64,000 nucleotides of DNA from Desarmillaria ectypa (taxonomy: Eukaryota; Basidiomycota; Agaricomycetes; Agaricales; Physalacriaceae), in assembly GCA_030407005.1 (NCBI GenBank), contig JAUDYN010000003.1, positions 3,720,001 to 3,784,000 on the forward strand, in the 5' to 3' direction. The notes beneath the pieces were generated by a model. The model had not been told where the DNA came from, ran no database searches, and saw only the letters and a list, made by a program, of their open reading frames with translations. The position numbers and the translations under genes are program-made. Positions 33,815 through 44,753 of the stretch are shown here, one piece after another. Position 1 is the stretch's first letter. Each line of letters begins with the position of its first letter.

Positions 33815-36808
33815 CGTCTGTTGACGCGCATTCGATTTTATCCGATTTCCTTTACTTATTCTTTTGCCCGTTTGCCAAATAATGCATATCCACCTTTTGG
33901 AGACTGGCCGTCTCTATTCTCTCTCTGCTCCATTGGCGTAAATCGTTTCCATATTAAATTGACTTCCATATGTTATTTAATGGTCGAATTTTAGAATACA
34001 ACTCAGTAATTATGTTTCGGTCTAGCTTTGGACTGGAACATGCAGGTACTAGTACCCTGGTTTATCGTCAGAAAATGCTGAGATGCATTACTGGGATCTT
34101 ACCTGCGATCGAAGAACTGTAGAGAATTGGAGGCGTAGTGCATATCAATTACCTGCTCTTCTGCCTTGATGTAAGTTGCATACCAGCACACCACTATCGC
34201 ATTTCTGCGGATTTGAAGCTTCCCTTATATATTCATATACTGTGGACAGCCTTCCTCGTCGCTGCATAGTAATCGACCGAATGCTGCACCATGGCTATAT
34301 TGCCCTCTCCCACTGACCGAACATTGGCAAGGAACGGACGGCGAAGTCCTACCAAATCTGAAGCGATAGTACAACCAAGCAGGGTATGTACTTCATCCTC
34401 AACGACGACTTTGCAGAATCAACACAATCGCCACTCCATTGAGCGAGGATGTGAAGGGAGCAATGATGTTTAGAAGAGCAGTCAGTCATCAAGGCACTCA
34501 TCCAGAGCGGAGCAGAGGATATTATATTCCCAATCATGAAGGAGACCATGGACCCTAGGCCCGATTCATTGGTGTCAACGGTCGTCTAAGGCCGCAGCCA
34601 AGGAATACAGAACAAGACAGTCCAACGGGTAGTCTCAGACAGAATAAGAATGAACAAGGGAGGGAACGGGATTGATACGATGACAGGGACTATACCCTGG
34701 CGACAGGTGGCACCAGCAGAGCAAAGTATCGATGTTGAAGCCAAAGCGTGGGTATGACATGGTGGAGCAGTGAACGGATGGCGTCATATCCGAACTTCAA
34801 TTACAATGGTGTCCGAGGATGTTGCATTGCGTAGTGCTCATTAGGCATTCACTTCGAGCGAGGATAGATGCACGAGAGGGCGTATTATGTTTTGTGCAGA
34901 CGGAGGAGGAGTACCAATGCCCAAACACTACGTACATGGTGGTCCATGCACAGTGCAACACATCACAGATTGAACAAAGCGACCATGGGGAAGGAACACC
35001 AAGATCACAGCCCCACATATGTTGAGCTCATTCCGCAGTTGAACGCAAAGCTACAAGATGTAACAACAACGGTTGAGAATAACGATGATAAGAGCAGTTA
35101 TAAAAATACAGAGACACAAATACGGTATCAACCGTCGTGGAAAGATGATAGCAATGACGACAGCAACTATCATAAAGCACAGTGAACAAAGACGATAAAA
35201 ACCGACATCCATCAGGTGAGGAAGATATTTAAAAAACGACCAAAAAAAAAAATGACCGGCATTTTCCGGTCCGGAGTTAATCCCCAGTCCCCCACACACT
35301 GCAAAGACACCTCGCTACTTACTTCTTCCACGAAGCAGCTGAAGACACGGCCATGGTTTCCTGCCAATTGATTATCAAGGCCTACCCAAACTGCGCCCTT
35401 GCATTCCGTGCACATGTAGTAGGAGAATAAGATGAAGAATCACAAGAAGTACGCAGCCAGTATCATATGATTCCTATCCACCTACGTGCAGAGTTTTCCA
35501 TTTAGCTTGGCGTGCACAACCGAGGACGGAGCCTGTTGGAGGCCGAATCGCAGCTGGATGCAGCATGTTCAACTGGTGGCAACAGTTCTGGTCATAAAAA
35601 GTATCAACGAACCTCGAGAGAATTGTTACGACGACTATTTCCTCAAGACAATGTTCCAAACCATAGCTTTACAAGTCTGAGAAACCATACCATCCAACAG
35701 GTCAACAGCTCGCCCGATTCTACGGGGTGGTTGGGGTGCAGCATGGCGATACCTTCTGGGCCGGTTTCACTGAGAAAGCGGCCTGTATATGGTGTCTACG
35801 GTCAACAAATTGCAGAGCTTCCAGCTGCTGCTACGGGTATTTGCATGCAACTTGCGTTGTAAACCACGAACGACGGTAAAGTTGACCTTCACCCCTATAC
35901 CTAAGACGACCCCTAATAATCCTTTAGGCAAGGTTTTGATCCAGAAATTCAGATTTGCGACGATTCAGCATTTCGTAGGAACACTGTGTACTCACAAGCA
36001 ATCAAAAATGAAGGTAATTTGACAACCGTCGAGGCGCTCTGGGTGAGGAGGACCAAAGACAGCTTTACGATGATGGTATATGGCAATAGCGGATTAAGAC
36101 GTTTTGTCAGGAGCAATGCTGAGGGTCAGGGTAATAACAAAGTCCATATTAGATTCCCTCTCAACAATGACAGCTGAGGCCAAGTCGATAGGCATCAATC
36201 AAGACTAGCGGAAACAAGCAGTCAAAACCAGCAAGTCGACCTCATTGAAATGCAGGACATGAAAAAACGGAGGTAACCTCAAACGTGGCTGGATTCAAAT
36301 CAACTAAATCGTCGTAGGATGATTCCTAATGCAGTGTATTCTCTGGCATGTAAGTACGGAATTTTTGTCTTCATATTTCATTGAGGCACAGCAATCGATC
36401 GTTTACATATTCAGGTATCCTACTTTTTAGGCTATCCTCTATACAGGCCCATTATACTGCAACCGACGGCGATGAAAGCTGCCTTGTTGTTCACTGTTGC
36501 CGAGACACTCCCTTTCGTACTATGCATCATTCAAGGACATCAACGAAGACCCCTCGCTGTGGTTTCAGATTTCTCACTAGCAGCTAAATTTGAAATTCAA
36601 GTCCCCGATGACCGATGCCAATCACTGAGGACCCAAGTTATGTGTTTTGGCCTAAATGCTTATGCGCTGTTAGGGGGTTTGGCATTCGTTCAGCGAGCCT
36701 CGGGTATCCTACCTGCCTGCCCGGATGCACGGGTATACTTATCCCGAGGCCTAATCGTCGAAAATGCTTATAATGGACCTATTTTGGTATGTCGTTCCCC
36801 AGAGTATT
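33815..36808. other. Long stretch without a recognisable gene
   Basis: About 3 kb. Short frames occur on both strands (for example 34868-35185, 35512-35862, 35986-36177 and 36472-36822 on plus) but give no family signature, and frames interrupt each other. The segment at 36420-36700 encodes hydrophobic runs such as AALLFTVAETLPFVLCII and could be the remains of a membrane-protein gene. I see no repeats of note. Confidence 0.35.
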
Positions 36809-38580
36809 ATGAATCGGGCTAACAGCATGCATTCAGCAGCCTCTACTCGAGCTCCTTCCATCCAAAATGAAGACCTCCACACGATGTATTCGTCCCAGTT
36901 TATGGACAGATCCGCTTCGATGAAGGCGTCGCGGGTCATGTACATGAAGGTCGTAGCCATTGGGACACTGACCGTGACCATTGTCATGTTTTGTGTCTTT
37001 TCGATATATTGGGGCGCTCTGTGGAAGGTTCCAGCGCATAATTTACAGGGATGGGTTGTGGTGAGTGGTTGTTCCTTATCATCTTATTTGTTCTCTTGAG
37101 TTCATTGTCGCGGCAGGACTTTGATGGGTCGACAGTGGGAAATGCAGTTGTTCAGGGTCTTCTGTCTTCGTCTTCAAGGGTGTCTTGGATGAAACGACCA
37201 CCGAGCGACTTTTCTGGCGGTGTAGGAGAGGTCGCTGATCTAGTCGTCGATCAGAAAACGTGGATCGCTGTTGTTGGTATATATTCATTTCCGTTCCTCT
37301 CTTGATAGTGGCTTATCGGAAATGCAGTCAATTCAAACGCGACGACTGCTCTACAATCAGCACTGTCGTCGGTCAATTCGTCATATGACGGTTCAGAAGC
37401 TATCACAGTCTACGCCGTCGAAGCACGGAACGAGAATGCTTAGTGAGTAATCGCACTACCTTCAAACTTACACTCCCTTATATATCTTTTCTACAGCCGC
37501 TCATTAATCCGTCCATCTGTACAAACTTCGCTTGCCACCATCACTCAAAACTTTGCCCAGTCTTTTCTTAAACAAATCGGGTCATCGTCGCCCAATGCTC
37601 TAGCTTCAATATCCACTACCGCGCCACAAATCTTGACAGAGCCTATCAGCTACACCCTCAACAACCTGCGGCCTTTCGACATCCCAGTGTGAGTCCATTT
37701 TCCTTCCGTATAGGCATATGTATCTCATCGGCCATGTAGAGCCAGTGCCGTCACGTTTGTCGGTCTCATCTACGTGCTTGTGCTGTCGTTCTTCATTGTG
37801 GTACGTCTTCCATATCACTGAATCAATTTTTTTCCTGACCGCGCCCATCCCGCGTAGAATTTTTGCTCCATCGCTCGTCAACAATCCGGACTAGAGACAG
37901 CATTGACGACAGGCTCTCTCATTAGAGTCAGATTGGCATCGAGTTTCATCGCCTACTTTGCCCTATCGCTGTTCTACTCCTTGTTGAGTCTGGCATTCCA
38001 AGTAGACTTCTCCAGAGTGTGAGTCACCGCTTCTGTTCCCCTTCCTGTTTCTTTTCCTGAGTCCTAGCGATGCAGATTGGGACACTCCGGATTCCTCGTT
38101 TTCTGGATGGCCAATTACGTTGGCATGTTGGCTGTGGGACTAGCACTCGAGGCGATGATAACGCTTATGACGCTGAGATTCGTCCCGTTCTTCATGATAT
38201 TCTGGATTATTGGTGAGTGGTGCATGTCGTTGCCCTACACCTTGACCTCATTAATGTCGGCCCCAGTCAACGTCGCGGTGTGCTTCATGCCGATCGACGT
38301 CCTTCCACATATATATCGTTACGGATATGCATTTCCCTTCTACAATCTCTCCTGTGCTGTGAGAACCATCATCTTTGGGACGAAGAACGAACGTGAGCAC
38401 CTATTCTGCGCGTATACTCGACACGATACTCATGAGATCCTTTTAGTTGGTATCCATTTTGGTGTTCTAATAGCGTGGATGGCGATTTCCATGATCACGC
38501 TCCCACTATTTCAGTGGTTTATGCGAAGAAAGTCTATGGCCGAGTCAAGGCGAACACATGCAGCCGTGGAGAAAGCATAG
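36809..38580 (+). CDS. SNG1/DUF3533-family membrane protein
   Basis: Fungal membrane protein of the SNG1 group (yeast Sng1 confers resistance to nitrosoguanidine and affects lipid asymmetry). The start is taken at 36809 (MNRANSMHSAAS); 36827 is the alternative. After a hydrophilic N-tail comes TM1, VVAIGTLTVTIVMFCVFSIY, followed by the family block YWGALWKVPAHNL.GWVVDFDG and VGNAVVQGLL. A large outer domain follows with WIAVV, NAVNSNATTALQSAL and ITVYAVEARNENA|Y. Then come five further hydrophobic segments: SAVTFVGLIYVLVLSFFIV, SSFIAYFALSLFYSLLSLAF, VFWMANYVGMLAVGLALEAM, FFMIFWIIVNVAV and HFGVLIAWMAISMITLPLFQ. A short basic tail ends VEKA-stop. Introns are short with clean GT-AG ends and no frame break was seen. 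Confidence 0.86.
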
Positions 38581-39504
38581 AGCTCGACGCGTAGTATTAT
38601 TTGAATATGTATTGTTAGAGCTATATTTATGATACCGCCTTTCTAATCCTTATATTCAACTATTATCAAAATTTTGCATTCAAAGTCCACTTTTGATTAT
38701 CCTTTGACCAGAGTCTAAGCAAAACAAAGGCAACTTGAAGATTCGGCGTCTCTTCATGCACATCATCTTCGAAGTGCCCGTCCGTGCTGGATTTTTCTGA
38801 GAAACATTTGTCGCCGCTTCTCACCGTCCAAGAGAGGGAAGAGCACTGAGGGAGTGTATGGCTAAGGGTGAGGTCGGCGAGGTACATTGAACTACCGGCC
38901 CTAAATATCGCATTTTTCCACCCGCCTCTTGGCTGGTCAGGTTTGGATACCTCCACCGTCGTTTGTGGCGATTTTTGCACGCCGACCTCTGCTTTTTATT
39001 TTAGTCTCCCAATACCGATTTATAACTTTCCTTGATCGTTCTTGGTAATTTCTCCGAGCCAAGGGTACTCGAGTGCTCCTATAAAGCAATTAAACAATCA
39101 ACACTACCAAAAACGAAGGGTGCCGCTGTGTGCAGTCTACCATCACTATGGTGGCCCATTCTGAACATCAAGCAGTTAGTCTGATTGGTTACTCTGGCCA
39201 AGCTACGCGAGGACTAGCATTCACTTGCAAAAGAGTATCACCGCAGGCTTGAAAAATTTCCAGCGGATGGCGATGGGATAAAAATACCCATCTAGGAGCA
39301 AACACCTATTACCAGTGCTCTTGATAAAATACAGACTTATCCTTTCGTTTCGTTTCGTTCACTCTTGGAACTATCGGAAACAAACTACCATCTCGCAAGC
39401 CCAGCTGCATGGGATGGGGGCTATATTGTTAGGTTTGGTACGCTTACTACACCTGATGTATGAGCCATCCTTGACACATCACAACCTTCATCCTTAGGGA
39501 AAGC
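38581..39504. other. Intergenic region
   Basis: No gene is seen. The minus frame at 38666-38980 has no family motif and is judged chance. AT-rich polyadenylation-like sequence follows the SNG1-family stop (AGCTATATTTATGATACC and further). Confidence 0.45.
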
Positions 39505-40645
39505 ATGCCTCCTTTGTTCCCACCCCTCTCACCACTCTTCGCTCAACATTCGATCATCTTCCTCCTAGGTGATCAAACCATGCATGATACAAATTATTGC
39601 AACGGACTCGAGATACCGGCGCACCCGGTGCAGGTTCCGGAAGGTTTTGAGGAGAACCTTACGAACAAGATTAAATGGGTCCCGTGTTCAACGCTGTTCA
39701 TTGCGAAAAGTTTCAAACTCGTTCTCAAGCTGGCACTGTATGAAAAGGGAGGACATTTTGACTGGCATCGCGATTCTACCACAGAGACGATCATCACGGC
39801 ACGGCGCTAGTCGCTCTCAACACATCCTGGGAGGGCGGAGGATTCCACTTGCGTCATAATGGCTCGGAAACGTCCAGTCGTTGAAAAGGACTCCCAGACG
39901 AGGACGACCAAGTTCGTTTCGTTGTGAATTGTTGCCTTCCATACTGACATTGAACACAAGTTTGATACTGTCACCGAAGGCACTCGTTTGGTGCTGCAAT
40001 ACGATGTATTCATCCAAGAAGACGAGGATCCCGAATATTATTGTCTTCGCATACGAGATTCGAAACTCTTCATTGAGCATTTCAAACCCGTGGCTGATGT
40101 TCAAGTTCCGGAAATATTTGATCCCTCCGCCCTGGAAGAGCTGTCGGGTGCTATATCAGAGGTTCATAAAAAGGGAATAGGCGAAGTTTCGATTCCTCTC
40201 CGGCATCTGTATAGACAGGTTAGCATTTGACCAGAATATCTGAAGGGAGTGGATGCTATCGTTTACGAGAATCTTTCCCAGACATTCAAGGCGTCCTTTT
40301 TGCCCATTATTCTCCTGGAGACGGTATTTGGAGACAATGGTGGGAGAATGACGGCCGTTGGCAATTATGGTGGAGAGCCAAGTCGGAACGAACGTTTATT
40401 TCAACAAGTGCCAAGTAGATATGAGAGCGGAAACGATTCGGATACAGTCTCAGAGGGAGATCAGGGACAGAATCTGTCAAAGAGGAAGAAACTTGTTTCA
40501 GAGTTCCATCTATCGGGATGTACTGATTTGCTACAGATCAGTTACGGCGGATTATATGGATCATGCTGGCAATGAGGCTCACAATGGGAGCGCCAGTTAT
40601 TTCGGAGGCGGGATGTTCATATACGTCAAGGATTCGACGGAGTAA
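39505..40645 (+). pseudogene. 2OG-Fe(II) oxygenase (prolyl-hydroxylase-like), broken
   Basis: Remnant of a fungal 2-oxoglutarate/Fe(II) dioxygenase gene. The blocks are in the right order but in different frames. KLALYEKGGHFDWHRDST (iron-binding HxD, near 39760) is followed after a frame change by HHGTALVALNTSWEGGGF. The stop at 39878 and a second stop near 39925 precede AFHTDIEHKFDTVTEGTRLVLQYD. An in-frame TGA near 40228 interrupts IPLRHLYRQVSI and PEYLKGVDAIVYE. The tail DHAGNEAHNGSASYFGGGMF (to about 40645) is again in another frame. No set of canonical introns removes all of these. The family hydroxylates proteins or small molecules. An intact but different dioxygenase follows directly downstream on the same strand. 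Confidence 0.72.
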
Positions 40646-40789
40646 TGTCGTACAGTAACTATAATTTACTGTCTAGAGTTGATATGCGTAAGTGTTTGAT
40701 TGGACCACCTAGGTGTCCGGGCCGGTATTGCCGTATTTCGCTGAAACGACTCCGACTTACATGTCAGACGCTTCTTTCGTACCTACTAC

Positions 40790-41806
40790 ATGCAGACTAC
40801 TACATTTGACGCGTCGAAGCCTCGTACAGTTGGCATCCCTCGAGGATCCGAGTCTCCAAGTCCTATCTTGGGCGTTGGAGGCAAAATCGGCTCTGGAGAC
40901 ACTTACATCATCGAGAATTTGCTTGCAGACGACTTGGCTGACATCGCTTTCGAGAAATTGAAGCACGAAGTACATTGGCATACCATGTTTCATAGAGGTT
41001 AGTCGCCATAAAAGTTGAACTGACACTGACACGCTAAGGAGGTCATGGGAAGGTGGTGAAGTTCCACGACTTGTTGCTGTAGAAGGAATCATTGAAAAAG
41101 ACGGAAGGTTTGTCAGGACGTGTCTCTACACGATGATGCTCTAGATTAAATTGCCACCAGTATCCCACTCTATCGCCACCCCGCCGACGAATCACCTCCT
41201 CTCCATCCATTCGCACCTACCGTTTCGCTCATCGCCCAAGCAGTCTCAAAGGTAGTAAATCACCCAGTTAACCATGTTTTGATACAACACTATCGTAGCG
41301 GGAACGATTACATTTCCGAGCATTCTGATAAAACGATTGATGTCGTCCGGGGTTCCAACATCGTGAACGTCAGCATCGGTGCCCAGCGCGTGATGTTTCT
41401 GCGGAGGAAAAAGGATCTCACTCCTACAAAATGCGCGCAGCGTATTCCGCTACCGCATAACTCTATGTTTGTCATGGGGCTTAACACGAATCGCGAGTGG
41501 TTGCATGGTATTCATCGAGACAATCGTCCGGTGAAGACTAAGAACGAGGTCGAAACTGCTTTTGGAGGCGAGAGAATTAGTTTGACGTTTAGGCAAATTG
41601 GCACCTATTTGACGAATGATTCGAGCTTGATTTATGGACAAGGAGCTGTCGGAAAGACGAGAGAGGAGGCGAGACCAGTGATTAACGGAGTACCCGAGGA
41701 GTCTCAAAAGTTGATCGACGCATTTGGGAAAGAGAATCATGAGAGCCTGTTCGACTGGGATGAGGCTTATGGTCAGGGATTTGATGTTGTTAATTATACA
41801 ATGTGA
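40790..41806 (+). CDS. AlkB-like 2OG-Fe(II) dioxygenase
   Basis: Oxidative demethylase-type dioxygenase related to AlkB. It starts MQTTTFDASKPRTVG. Exon 1 reads IIENLLADDLADIAFEKLKHEVHW.TMFHRG; an intron of about 60 bp (donor GTTAGT, acceptor GGGAAG) leads to GEVPRLVAVEGIIEKDG; another leads to IPLYRHPADESPP. The final long exon holds HYRSGNDYISEHSDKT with the HxD iron ligands (near 41319), NVSIGAQRVMFLRRKKD, LPHNSMFVMGLNTNREWLHGI with the distal His (near 41503), and GERISLTFRQIG with the Arg that binds 2-oxoglutarate. It ends VVNYTM-stop. All core residues are present, so it is probably active. Substrate (nucleic acid or protein) is unknown. This group of fungal AlkB homologues is common in basidiomycetes. 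Confidence 0.87.
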
Positions 41807-41845
41807 TATCCACGGAGTTCTTGTCGGGTAAATAGATGCACATCT

Positions 41846-43286
41846 TTAATACCTAGTTTCGACATCTCTCCAAGCTTCCTCTCCGCCATTTTCTATCATC
41901 CACCTTGCGGTATCAACTATCGTCTCCTCCGGGGATCTGAACTTCATGTCGAGTACTCTTTCAGTCTTGCTGCTGTCAATTGTAAACACGGGCATGTTGA
42001 CTAGGTCTACTGGTACAGAAGGCAACAGGTGTGCGCGTTCAGGAAATTCCTTGGCGAAGATTGATGCAAATTCGGAGGGGAAAATAGAAATGTTAGATGG
42101 ACCCTGTGATATTCAAGTCGATTGTATCATAACATACCACACTGACTTACCAGAACAAATCGATGCCCGTTGGCCTCATCTTTTTCGACGGCACGCACAA
42201 AAGCCGTGCACAAGTCTCGCATGTCGACCAAGACCTAGCAGAGGAAGTTAGATAAGGGGATCAGGGAGAGTAAGTACAAAGTTCACCGGGCCTCCAGATG
42301 TAGTTCGGAAGTTCCAGTCTGCACGAAAAAGCACCCCGGCTAGCCCTATTTTATTTTAATTGAGGGTTCAGAAAAAAAGAGAGCAAAAACCGCACATTGG
42401 TTGGAACTATTATTGATACCGAAAGGATCATGACCGTGTGCCGGACCATAGACGAAGCAAGGCAGCATATTGATAAGTGCAAAATGAGGGTTGGTCTCCT
42501 CCATGAATTTCCAAGCGGCTTCGTCTGCTAGCTTCTTTGACGTGGCTACAAAAATCCCGACGTCATATGGAGAAGAACGGCGGAGTCGAGGAAGACGTAC
42601 TGTAGGCTAACAGAGGGTGAGGTGCATTCTTCCCACTGAAATAATTTGAATTCAGGAGCTTGGGAAGATGAAGCCTTCCCACTGACTATGCGTAGTTGCG
42701 AGGGTTCCACGACTCGCCGGTTACGTGTCCGGTATGATTTTGTACAGAGAAATCCACTGCAGCGGCGATAGAACTGTATGAAATCAGAGACTTGAGATGG
42801 CGAGCATGGGCAGCTTTATCCCTCACCTCACAGTGACAACCTTTTTACACTTAGGGTACTTCGCCGCCGAGCGAAGGGCGCTGACTGTGCCATTAATATT
42901 AGGGAGAAGGATGCCTTTCTCATAATCCTGTCGACGTAAAGAAATATATTGATTAGGTATCATTGGTCTCGTCATGAAGGGGTATAATAGCGCACCTGAG
43001 AGACACCAGAACGCCAATCAGGAAGCTGGGCGATGGTATGTATAAAGTAGTCTATACCCTCGAGGGCCTGGTCAAATGACCCTTCCGCGATAATGTCACC
43101 TACTATCACACACTCCAGCTTCCCTGATACTGCATATCGGACAAAGGACGGTAGCGCTAACCAAGCGTCTGCTTTGGCCTGCGTGCGTACAGTACCACGA
43201 ACGTGGTATCCGGCTTCCAGGAAGGCAAGCGCTAGATCCGTAGCAATAAACCCGTTGACGCCAGAGATTAGGATGGAGAGAGGCAT
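41846..43286 (-). CDS. NAD-dependent epimerase/dihydroflavonol-4-reductase-like oxidoreductase
   Basis: Extended SDR of the cinnamoyl-CoA/dihydroflavonol reductase type, cytosolic, NADP-dependent. It starts MPLSILISGVNGFIATDLALAF (dinucleotide-binding GxxGFIA) at 43286. It continues GYHVRGTVRTQAKADAW, CVIVGDI, GIDYFIHTIAQLPDW, DYEKGILLPNINGTVSALRSA, VVTV, SWNPRNYA, ATSKKLADEAAWKFMEETNP, INMLPCFVYGPA and VLVDMRDLCTAFVRAVEKDEANGHRFVL. The last exon is FPSEFASIFAKEFPERAHLLPSVPVD...ARWMIENGGEEAW, ending at the stop 41846. The N- and C-terminal exons are clean. In the middle, the residue four before the motif Lys reads Val instead of Tyr, and the junction before ATSKK does not keep frame with the upstream exon by any splice site I can find. 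It may therefore be damaged. Confidence 0.74.
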
Positions 43287-43507
43287 GTTGGAGATGATAT
43301 CAAAGATGCACTGATGTAGCTATCGTCTCGGCATATATATATTACGTCCTGGTTTAAACAGCCGAAAAGTCCGGCAATCCGTAGTTGGCTTCAGCTGTAT
43401 TTCAGGGAAACATGTCATATGCCACTGGCAGTGTTTAGTATGTGGAAAACAAGAGACACATGTCGAATTCAAAGTGCATATTTACTTAACGCCCATCCAG
43501 ATAAACA

Positions 43508-44753
43508 TCACAGTCCAGCTTTCACGGGCAGATCGGTATTAATAATGACGTCCTTCCACGACTCCAATACTTGTAATCGCTCGGTAAGATCCTGCTTAAC
43601 AACATCGTAGCAATCGGCGCCGATCTGTAAGCTTCGGGGAATGAGTTTGCCTAAGGCGACGCCTTGTCCCTTGACGACATCCACGATGATTTCGACAAGT
43701 ATGCGGGTGTCGCCGCGTTGATGCCCATCAAGGGCTGGGTCCATCCATGAATAATGTCGGGCATTCGCTAGAGGGAAATGGTCGTACCTGTGAAGATATC
43801 ATTCATGGCACCAATTGTAGGCTTGTAGGCTTCAATTCGATTCACGTATGGTGATCGATTGTTGGGATCTATGAGTCTGGTTTGAAAATATCCAGGCTCT
43901 ATGTTGATGCTACGGATTCCAAGAGGACTGACTTCCATGTCCATAGATTCTGATATGCCTGCATAACCAATATCATTATTAAACGGCTTGGCATACGAGA
44001 AGAATTTCATACGGACCTCTGATAGCATGCTTGACTCCTGCGTACATGCTTAAAGCCGCAGCTCCTCTTTTCTAACATAAGAAACAGGTACCAAAGACTC
44101 GAGGAAGATTACTCACTGCCAACCACACAGTGACCCGATCCATACGACCGTGCCAGATTTTTGTTCACGCATGTAGGGAAGAAACGCGCGAGCAACGTTA
44201 AGTGCGCCAAAGACGCTGACACTTCAGTAAATCTCATAAGATATCGGAATACACATTAAGTAGGAAGAAATACTTGAACTGGTCGTAAATCTCTTCTGGT
44301 CTGCAAAAATATCAGCTAATTGACTATGAGATTTAGGCGGCGAAACATACGTGAGTTCCTCAGCAGCACCGCAGGTAAGATAGGCACCTGAGCACGATAC
44401 AAATCAGGATACGCTCCCTTATAGTTGACTCGGAACCACCCACCAGCATTATTGACAAGAACGTCAATGCGACCATGCATCCCGATGGCTTTGGCAGCAC
44501 ATTGCGCTAGCTCTGCAGGCGATGCAGTTACATCGAGCTCTAGAGTATTAGCGCCTGCTTTTTGAAGTTCGTCCAGTTTATCAAATGATCGCCTGCGACC
44601 AGTGGCAATGACCTTGTCCCCGCGTCGAAGGGCAGCATACGCGAGTTCACGACCGATTCCAGACCTGACTCAAAGTCGGTTAGCGAACTCCAGTAACACA
44701 CAGTTTGTGGCCCACGATGTTCCGGTGATAATCCAGACGAGGGAACACGCCAT
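43508..44753 (-). CDS. Short-chain dehydrogenase/reductase, intact
   Basis: Classical SDR, cytosolic. It starts MACSLVWIITGTS at 44753. An intron with donor GTGGGC leads to SGIGRELAYAALRRGDKVIATGR, completing TGxxxGIG. It continues LELDVTASPAELAQCAAKAI, GRIDVLVNNAG, VFGALNVARAFLPYM, GTVVWIGS and MYAGVKHAI with the catalytic Tyr and Lys (YxxxK, near 44035-44055). ESMDMEVSPLGIRSINIEPGYFQT comes next, then a C-terminal exon ending LPVKAGL-stop at 43508. All catalytic residues are present. Domain layout fits the fungal group close to acyl-DHAP reductase/retinol dehydrogenase-like proteins; substrate is unknown. It lies tail-to-head 220 bp upstream of the reductase at 41846-43286 on the same strand. 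It is not a close copy of the SDR pair at 1 and 26.4 kb. Confidence 0.87.

Noticed and set aside
43508..44753. Third member of the SDR duplication seen at 1 and 26.4 kb
   Set aside because: The protein has different sequence blocks and a complete YxxxK, and no close nucleotide similarity to the other two.
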